Below, one piece after another: positions 1 through 3,958 of a DNA stretch of 5,749 nucleotides. The DNA is from Prevotella sp. GTDB lineage: Bacteria; Bacteroidota; Bacteroidia; Bacteroidales; Bacteroidaceae. The stretch is from assembly GCA_017632825.1 (NCBI GenBank), contig JAGBQP010000086.1, positions 1 through 5,749 of the forward strand, given 5' to 3'. The notes below the pieces were generated by a model. It made no database searches and had not been told where the DNA came from. It saw only the letters and a program-made list of their open reading frames with translations. The first letter of the stretch is position 1. Every line of letters starts with the position of its first letter. The position numbers and the translations under genes are program-made.

Positions 1-435
1 GACGTTATCCGTAAGCTGGTCATTCTGACACGTGAGGCCGGTTACAAGGTGGAGCAGGAGGACGTCGAGAAGCACCTTTTCGTGCCTGACAGCTACTTCG
101 AGGGGTCTATCGATGATTTCTGGAAGAAACTGCCTGAGCTGGATGCCGACTTCGAGGCTCGCCGCAAGGTGCTGGAGAGCGAAGGTAAACGTTGGCGCTT
201 CGTAGCCACGATGGAAGCTGATGAGCAGAATCCTTCATCATTCAAGACAAGTGTAGCGCTGAAAGAAGTACCGCAGAACCATCCTTTCTATCCGCTTGAG
301 GGTTCCAACAACATTGTGCTGCTTACCACAGAGCGTTATAAGGAGTACCCGATGCTCATCCAAGGTTATGGTGCTGGTGCTGCAGTAACTGCAGCCGGTG
401 TCTTTGCAAACATCATGTCGATTGCTAATATCTAG
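1..435 (+). CDS. thrA: Bifunctional aspartokinase / homoserine dehydrogenase, C-terminal part (5' end outside window)
   Basis: The frame is open from base 1 and ends at TAG 433-435, giving 144 visible residues. They match the C-terminal end of the homoserine dehydrogenase domain of ThrA-type fusion enzymes. The visible helix-rich segment includes KLVILTREAGYKV (residues 5-17), the HPFYPLEGSNNIVLL stretch (about 94-108), and the family's closing motif GYGAGAAVTAAGVFA (122-136). E. coli ThrA has the equivalent GYGAGNDVTAAGVFA. Homoserine dehydrogenase reduces aspartate semialdehyde to homoserine in the cytoplasm. In the fusion protein an N-terminal aspartokinase starts the pathway and is the usual site of threonine feedback. 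That half lies outside the window, so the fusion is inferred from similarity of the C-terminus to ThrA rather than seen. A monofunctional homoserine dehydrogenase is less likely, because those enzymes usually end in an ACT domain. The GTG at 49 is an internal codon, not a start. Confidence 0.9.
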   Translation, partial: DVIRKLVILTREAGYKVEQEDVEKHLFVPDSYFEGSIDDFWKKLPELDADFEARRKVLESEGKRWRFVATMEADEQNPSSFKTSVALKEVPQNHPFYPLEGSNNIVLLTTERYKEYPMLIQGYGAGAAVTAAGVFANIMSIANI

Positions 436-437
436 TA

Positions 438-445
438 TATATTTG
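438..445 (+). promoter_or_regulatory. Candidate -7 promoter box for the apgM-like gene
   Basis: TATATTTG is a perfect match to the Bacteroidetes -7 consensus TAnnTTTG and lies three bases after the thrA stop. No good -33 TTTG is seen at the usual spacing of about 19-23 bp; a TTTG at 403-406 is too far upstream. A start point a few bases downstream would fall at about 449-453, inside the 5' arm of the terminator hairpin. The transcript would then lack part of the stem and could escape termination. Confidence 0.4.
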
Positions 446-446
446 T

Positions 447-478
447 GCTGGACGGTTCTTCCGTCCAGCCTTTTTTTT
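447..478 (+). terminator. Intrinsic terminator after thrA
   Basis: A perfect 9-bp GC-rich stem, GCTGGACGG (447-455) with CCGTCCAGC (461-469), closes a TTCTT loop. It is followed by C and eight T residues (471-478). This is a textbook Rho-independent terminator 12 bases after the thrA stop. It ends only six bases before the ATG of the next gene (485), so it also occupies what would be that gene's leader. It may act as a full terminator, a partial one that sets the thrA to apgM ratio, or part of an attenuator. The sequence alone cannot distinguish these. Confidence 0.85.
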
Positions 479-484
479 CTACCT

Positions 485-1759
485 ATGAAGCATATTATCA
501 TATTGGGCGATGGTATGGCCGACCACAAGGTCGAACGTCTTAATAACAAGACACTTCTTCAGTATGCCCGTCCTGAATATATGAATCGTCTCGCGCGTGA
601 AGGACGTTGTGGACGACTAATTACTGTGCCCGAGGGTTTTCCTCCTGGTTCAGAGGTTGCTAATACTGCTATTCTTGGCTACGACTTGAACAAAGTCTAC
701 GAAGGTCGTGGGCCACTTGAGGCAGCTAGTATAGGCTACAATATGGCAGATGACGACTTTGCTATCCGCTGTAACATCATTACGCTTGAAAATGGTAAGA
801 TTATCACGCACAATGGTGGCAACCTGGAAACTGATGACGCACAAGTACTGATTGATTATTTGAATGAGCATCTGGCCAAACCTATTAACGAGACACAAGG
901 CTGCGAACGCGTTAAATTCATTTGTGGAATACAGTATCGTCATTTGTTAATCATTAAGGGCGGAAACAAACACATTGTCTGTGCTCCACCCCACGACCAT
1001 CCAAACGAAGCTTGGCGTCCATTGTTGGTGAAACCTGCTTCCGAAGGAGAGGCCGCCCTCGGTCTAACTAACGATACAGAGCTTACGCCCCAGCAGACTG
1101 CCGATCTCATTAATGAGCTGATTCTCCGTTCTCAGTCCTTGCTTGCTGCCCATCCTTTCAATCAGAAGCGTTCCAAACAAGGTGAGCGTCAGGCTAACAG
1201 CATCTGGCCTTGGAGCGGCGGTTACCGTCCGTCTATGCAGACACTCATGCAACAGTTCCCTGAAATCAAGAGCGGAGCCGTCATCTCGGCGGTAGACCTT
1301 ATTCAGGGCATCGGCCGCTACGCAGGACTCCGTATCATTAAAGTACCAGGTGCGACTGGACTTGCCAATACCAACTATGAAGGTAAGGCTCAGGCCGCCA
1401 TCGATGCATTGAAAACCGATGACTTTGTTTTTGTGCACGTTGAGGCTACAGACGAAGCTGGTCACGATGGCGATCTTGACTTGAAACTGAAGGCCATAGA
1501 CTATCTCGATCAGCGGCTTATCAAACCTATCATCAAGGCTATTGAGGAAATGAACGAACCAGTCAGTGTGGCCATATTGCCAGACCATCCTACGCCTGTG
1601 GAACTCCGTATCCATGTCAACGAGCCCGTGCCTTTCATCATTTGGCATCGTGACATAGAGCCAGACTCCGTTGAATTCTACGATGAAGAGTCATGTGTCT
1701 CTGGCAGTTATGGCTTATTGCGTTTACAGGAGTTTATGCAGGCATTTGTAAACAGCTGA
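485..1759 (+). CDS. ApgM-like cofactor-independent phosphoglycerate mutase family protein; proposed homoserine kinase analogue
   Basis: This 424-residue protein belongs to the alkaline-phosphatase-like metalloenzyme superfamily, in the ApgM branch of 2,3-bisphosphoglycerate-independent phosphoglycerate mutases. Visible metal and catalytic elements are GDG at residues 8-10 (metal ligand D9), the nucleophile loop PPGSEVANTAILGYD (53-67, predicted nucleophile S56), TDEAGHDGD (322-330, D323 and H327), DHPTP (367-371), and H377 before PVPF. All key positions appear intact. Members of this branch sit in thr operons of Bacteroidetes and other bacteria that lack classical ThrB, and have been proposed as functional homoserine kinase analogues (the TIGR02535-type 'proposed homoserine kinase'). 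The position directly after thrA fits that role: homoserine to O-phosphohomoserine. A glycolytic mutase role remains possible. The ATG at 485 is chosen because the ApgM N-terminus MKHIIILGDGMAD starts there. The in-frame extension upstream overlaps thrA and the terminator, and has no family similarity. No Shine-Dalgarno sequence is seen. Confidence 0.88.
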   Translation: MKHIIILGDGMADHKVERLNNKTLLQYARPEYMNRLAREGRCGRLITVPEGFPPGSEVANTAILGYDLNKVYEGRGPLEAASIGYNMADDDFAIRCNIITLENGKIITHNGGNLETDDAQVLIDYLNEHLAKPINETQGCERVKFICGIQYRHLLIIKGGNKHIVCAPPHDHPNEAWRPLLVKPASEGEAALGLTNDTELTPQQTADLINELILRSQSLLAAHPFNQKRSKQGERQANSIWPWSGGYRPSMQTLMQQFPEIKSGAVISAVDLIQGIGRYAGLRIIKVPGATGLANTNYEGKAQAAIDALKTDDFVFVHVEATDEAGHDGDLDLKLKAIDYLDQRLIKPIIKAIEEMNEPVSVAILPDHPTPVELRIHVNEPVPFIIWHRDIEPDSVEFYDEESCVSGSYGLLRLQEFMQAFVNS

Positions 1760-1846
1760 CAGATATGCTATTGGCTGCCTTTTGCAAATAAAAACGCAAG
1801 CAATTCCTCAATTTCTAAGCACAGCAACAAAAGCCAAGCAAAGATA

Positions 1847-2566
1847 TCAATTGGAAGTCGTCTGGCGCAGTTCCGCCAGGCGATTTTTATATGTTTTGCG
1901 CAGTCGTCGTATAGCGCGGTTGCGAATCTGTCGAACACGCTCACGTTTCAACTGCATATCTTCGGCTATTTCAGCCAATGTCTCGTGTTCTCGGTCTAAT
2001 CCAAAGAAAGCACCCACCACTTGACGTTCACGTTCTGATAGCGAGAGCAATGCAAACTCAATAGCATTCTCCACAGCTTCTGAATAGACTCGTCCGTCAG
2101 CCGATGGAGAATCAGGATTGACAAGCACAGAAAGCAGGCTCATGTTCGTACGGCCGTTCATGGGTGCATCAACCGACATGGGGCGTTGAGACGTCTTTGT
2201 ACTTCCGCCGTCAGACTCTCCACGGCTCTGTAGTCCTGTCTCCTTTCCGATGGCACGTTCTATCTCCTGGCGAATCTGCACAACGGCATAATTGACGAAG
2301 GGTGTACCGTGCGAAGCATCAAACTTCGCAGCGGCTTTCATCAGTCCGATATTACCCTCGCTTATGAGGTCATCGAGTGACAATCCTTGACCGCGATACT
2401 GTGTGGCTATCTTGACTACGAAACGTAGGTTGGCCTCTACAAGGCGTTGCAGGGCGCGGCTGTCGCCGGCCTTGATGCGCTCTGAAAGCGCGCGTTCTTC
2501 GTCTGCCGTCAGCAGCTGTTCACGGCCAATCTCGTCCAAATAGAGGTTCAAAGACTTGTCTTCCAT
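1847..2566 (-). CDS. RpoD-family sigma-70 factor with shortened region 3
   Basis: This 239-residue sigma factor directs RNA polymerase to promoters. The N-terminus shows region 1.2 (SLNLYLDEIGREQLLT, residues 5-20). Region 2.1-2.2 follows (NLRFVVKIATQYRGQGLSL, 46-64, and DLISEGNIGLMKAA, 66-79). Region 2.3-2.4 is FVNYAVVQIRQEIERAI (90-106). Region 4 covers about 165-230, with the helix-turn-helix LAEIAEDMQLKRERVRQI (197-214). F90 and Y93, matching the E. coli promoter-melting residues F427 and Y430, are kept, but the WW pair (W433, W434) is V96-Q97, and T440 of the -12 contact is E103. Between regions 2.4 and 3.2 there is only a Ser/Gly-rich linker (about 110-129) in place of regions 3.0-3.1, roughly 40 residues shorter than primary Bacteroidetes sigma factors. 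The region 3.2 SVDAP motif (131-135) remains. It is probably a secondary (group 2-like) sigma factor rather than the housekeeping one. The start ATG lies about 18 bases from the predicted transcription start. Confidence 0.88.
   Translation of the reverse strand: MEDKSLNLYLDEIGREQLLTADEERALSERIKAGDSRALQRLVEANLRFVVKIATQYRGQGLSLDDLISEGNIGLMKAAAKFDASHGTPFVNYAVVQIRQEIERAIGKETGLQSRGESDGGSTKTSQRPMSVDAPMNGRTNMSLLSVLVNPDSPSADGRVYSEAVENAIEFALLSLSERERQVVGAFFGLDREHETLAEIAEDMQLKRERVRQIRNRAIRRLRKTYKNRLAELRQTTSN
1858..1888 (+). terminator. Intrinsic terminator for the apgM-like gene, inside the 3' end of the sigma factor gene
   Basis: On the plus strand, TCGTCTGGCG (1858-1867) pairs with CGCCAGGCGA (1874-1883) as a 10-bp stem with one G-T pair and a CAGTTC loop. 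TTTTT (1884-1888) follows. It lies about 100 bases after the apgM stop and has the T tract only in the plus direction, so it should stop apgM transcription. The same bases encode the last residues of the opposing sigma factor (around YKNRLAELRQTT). Confidence 0.65.
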
Positions 2567-2589
2567 ACAAAAAATCGTTTCTATGTGTG

Positions 2590-2597
2590 CAAAGATA
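2590..2597 (-). promoter_or_regulatory. -7 promoter box for the sigma factor gene
   Basis: Read on the minus strand this is TATCTTTG, a perfect TAnnTTTG Bacteroidetes -7 box. It ends 23 bases before the sigma factor ATG, predicting a leader of roughly 15-20 nt. No clear -33 TTTG is seen at the expected distance, so activation or another sigma may be involved. Confidence 0.55.
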
Positions 2598-2610
2598 CAA
2601 CTTTTTTTCG

Positions 2611-2618
2611 TACTTTTG
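2611..2618 (+). promoter_or_regulatory. -7 promoter box for the lipoprotein gene
   Basis: TACTTTTG is a perfect match to TAnnTTTG on the plus strand, 30 bases before the lipoprotein ATG. A weak TGTG (2586-2589) stands 21 bp upstream where a -33 TTTG would be expected. That weak box would overlap the -7 region of the divergent sigma promoter, so the two promoters may compete. Confidence 0.55.
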
Positions 2619-2648
2619 CGCCATCAACAGAAAAAATGACCACAGAAA

Positions 2649-3044
2649 ATGAAAAAGCTCTCTTTTATCGGCCTGCTGCTCGCCTCTTTGACACTGGGCA
2701 GCTGTCAGGAGTCACTCAATGAGAAATGTGCCCGCGAATGTCGGCAGTACACGCAGAAGAACTGTCCCGCTCCGATTGACAAACATACGATTATCGACAG
2801 CATGACCTTTGAGGCCGGCACGCGTACCATACATTATTATTATACACTCACAGGTGTAGCCGACAGCGTCGGACTGCTCAGCCGGGAGGAAGTGCATAAG
2901 GCACTGAAGGACCAGCTGCGCAACACCACTATGATGCGAGCCTACAAGGAAGAAGGTTTCAACTTCGCTTATACCTACTATTCGCAGAGCCGTCCAGAGC
3001 TCGTTCTCTTTGAAGAGACGCTGACGAAAAAGGACTATCAGTAG
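2649..3044 (+). CDS. Small lipoprotein of unknown function
   Basis: This 131-residue protein has a clear lipoprotein signal peptide: positive start MKK, hydrophobic core SFIGLLLASLTLG, and lipobox LGSC with the lipidated cysteine at C19. The mature 113 residues would be anchored in the outer or inner membrane. The N-terminal part has three further cysteines (C27, C31, C39) in a charged segment ending KNCPAPIDKHTIIDSM. A beta-like stretch follows, rich in aromatic residues (TRTIHYYYTLTGVADS), then a helical segment (REEVHKALKDQL) and another aromatic stretch (FNFAYTYYSQS). No catalytic motif is recognised. The pattern resembles small hypothetical Bacteroidales lipoproteins, but no family name can be given. 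The start is set by the signal peptide. The gene ends in two consecutive in-frame stops, TAG and TAA (3042-3047). It has its own predicted promoter and no co-directional neighbour in the window. Confidence 0.82.
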   Translation: MKKLSFIGLLLASLTLGSCQESLNEKCARECRQYTQKNCPAPIDKHTIIDSMTFEAGTRTIHYYYTLTGVADSVGLLSREEVHKALKDQLRNTTMMRAYKEEGFNFAYTYYSQSRPELVLFEETLTKKDYQ

Positions 3045-3050
3045 TAAACG

Positions 3051-3146
3051 GAAATACTCCACGACTTTTCAGAAAAAGTCATGGAGTATTTTTCAAAAGT
3101 CAACGAGTATTTTTCAAAACTCGTGGAGTATTTTCAGAAACTCGTG
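3051..3146. repeat. Array of 21-bp units: one inverted copy and three direct copies
   Basis: Three head-to-tail 21-bp units occupy 3084-3104, 3105-3125 and 3126-3146. Each starts GAGTATTTT and continues with TCAAAA or CAGAAA and then GTC or CTC plus three bases. A further, strongly decayed copy may follow at 3147-3167. Just upstream, 3051-3070 (GAAATACTCCACGACTTTTC) is the same unit inverted. The array lies between the convergent ends of the lipoprotein gene and yebC. It is not a CRISPR, because the units abut without spacers. It resembles small dispersed intergenic repeats, but copies elsewhere in the genome cannot be checked here. Confidence 0.75.
3052..3093 (+). terminator. Long hairpin with T-run, likely terminator of the lipoprotein gene
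   Basis: The inverted repeat unit (3052-3069) pairs with 3074-3091 over 18 positions, with a single C/A mismatch (3062 with 3081) and a CAGA loop (3070-3073). The 3' arm runs into T residues up to 3093. The hairpin starts five bases after the second stop codon of the lipoprotein gene. Because it is nearly symmetric, it could also stop transcription coming from yebC. The stem is AT-rich at its base and the T-run partly lies inside it, so termination efficiency is uncertain. Confidence 0.5.
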
Positions 3147-3160
3147 TGCTATTGATAGAA

Positions 3161-3175
3161 AGTCTGTTTCAGACT
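3161..3175 (-). terminator. Small hairpin at the end of yebC, possible weak terminator
   Basis: AGTCTG (3161-3166) and CAGACT (3170-3175) form a perfect 6-bp stem with a 3-base loop, overlapping the yebC stop codon. On the minus strand it is followed by TTTCTAT, a poor T-run. The larger hairpin at 3052-3093 lies further downstream and may be the main stop. Confidence 0.3.
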
Positions 3176-3908
3176 ACTCACCAGCCTCGGGCTTCATGTT
3201 GGTGTAGACGGTCTGGACGTCGTCGAAGTCCTCGAGCTTCTCCACCATCTTGTCGATGGTCTCGCGCTCCTCGGGTGTCACGTCCTTCAGGTCGTTGGGG
3301 ATGCGGGTGAACTCAGCGCCCGTCACCTCGAAGCCGTTCTCCTCCAAATGCTTCTGGATAGCTGAGAAGCTTGAGGGGTCGCCGTAGATGGTGATACTAC
3401 CCTCTTCCTCATCCTCGTCGAACTCATCGTCCACGCCGTAGTCAATCAAGTCGAGAATCATCTCATCCATATCGAGTCCATCGGTCTTCTTGAATGTGAA
3501 TACACTCTTGTGGTCGAAAAGGAACGACAGAGAGCCCTGAGTACCCAGATTACCATTAAACTTATTGAACACAGAACGAACATCGCCCACGGTACGTGTG
3601 GTGTTATCGGTCAGCGTCTCAACAAAAATGGCAACGCCGTGAGGACCATATCCTTCGTAAGTCACCTCCTTATAGTCGCTCTGGTCTTTACCCATAGCGT
3701 TTTTGATGGCACGCTCGATGTTATCCTTCGGCATGTTCTCACGCTTGGCGTTGGCGATGCAGGCGCGCAGCGCAGGATTGTTCTCAGGCTCAGGACCGCC
3801 AGCCTTCACAGCGATGGCAATCTGCTTACCAATCTTAGTAAAAGTCTTGGCCATGTGGCCCCATCTCTTCAGCTTTGTAGCTTTACGATATTCAAATGCT
3901 CTTCCCAT
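3174..3908 (-). CDS. YebC/TACO1 family translation factor
   Basis: This 244-residue protein is full length for the YebC/PmpR/TACO1 family. It begins MGRAFEYRKATKLKRWGHMA, the usual Bacteroidetes form of the N-terminus. A helical domain 1 follows (about 20-78, with NPALRACIANAKRENMPKDN at 44-63), then the family motif YEGYGPHGVAIFVE (84-97) with TDNTTRT just after it (100-106). Residues 160-169 form an acidic run (DDEFDEDEEE), and domain 3 ends near 240. Members were long annotated as transcriptional regulators. Mitochondrial TACO1 activates translation, and bacterial members have been linked to relief of ribosome stalling on proline-rich sequences, so a cytoplasmic translation role is favoured over DNA binding. 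The gene follows pheT on the same strand after a 50-base gap with no convincing promoter, which suggests co-transcription. The stop is TAG. Confidence 0.92.
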   Translation of the reverse strand: MGRAFEYRKATKLKRWGHMAKTFTKIGKQIAIAVKAGGPEPENNPALRACIANAKRENMPKDNIERAIKNAMGKDQSDYKEVTYEGYGPHGVAIFVETLTDNTTRTVGDVRSVFNKFNGNLGTQGSLSFLFDHKSVFTFKKTDGLDMDEMILDLIDYGVDDEFDEDEEEGSITIYGDPSSFSAIQKHLEENGFEVTGAEFTRIPNDLKDVTPEERETIDKMVEKLEDFDDVQTVYTNMKPEAGE

Positions 3909-3958
3909 AATTATGTATTGTTTCTATATTTCAATAAACTATCTTCCTTTAATACCTT

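Noticed and set aside
398..484. In-frame upstream extension of the ApgM-like reading frame (GTG at 398)
   Set aside because: It overlaps thrA out of frame, crosses the terminator, and shows no ApgM similarity. The family N-terminus begins at the ATG at 485.
1064..1648. Minus-strand open frame of 194 codons under the ApgM-like gene
   Set aside because: It is an antisense shadow of a conserved coding sequence, with no recognisable domain or promoter.
2636..2722. Small ORF of 28 codons (MTTENEKALF...) overlapping the start of the lipoprotein gene
   Set aside because: It is in another frame than the well-supported signal peptide and has no recognisable features. Its ATG is close to the predicted transcription start, but nothing else supports it.
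3051..3167. Possible CRISPR array
   Set aside because: The units are 21 bp, directly adjacent without spacers, with one inverted copy, and no cas gene is nearby.
3934..3941. Possible minus-strand promoter box TAGTTTAT before yebC
   Set aside because: It lacks the final G of TAnnTTTG and has no -33 box. Co-transcription with pheT over a 50-base gap is the simpler reading.
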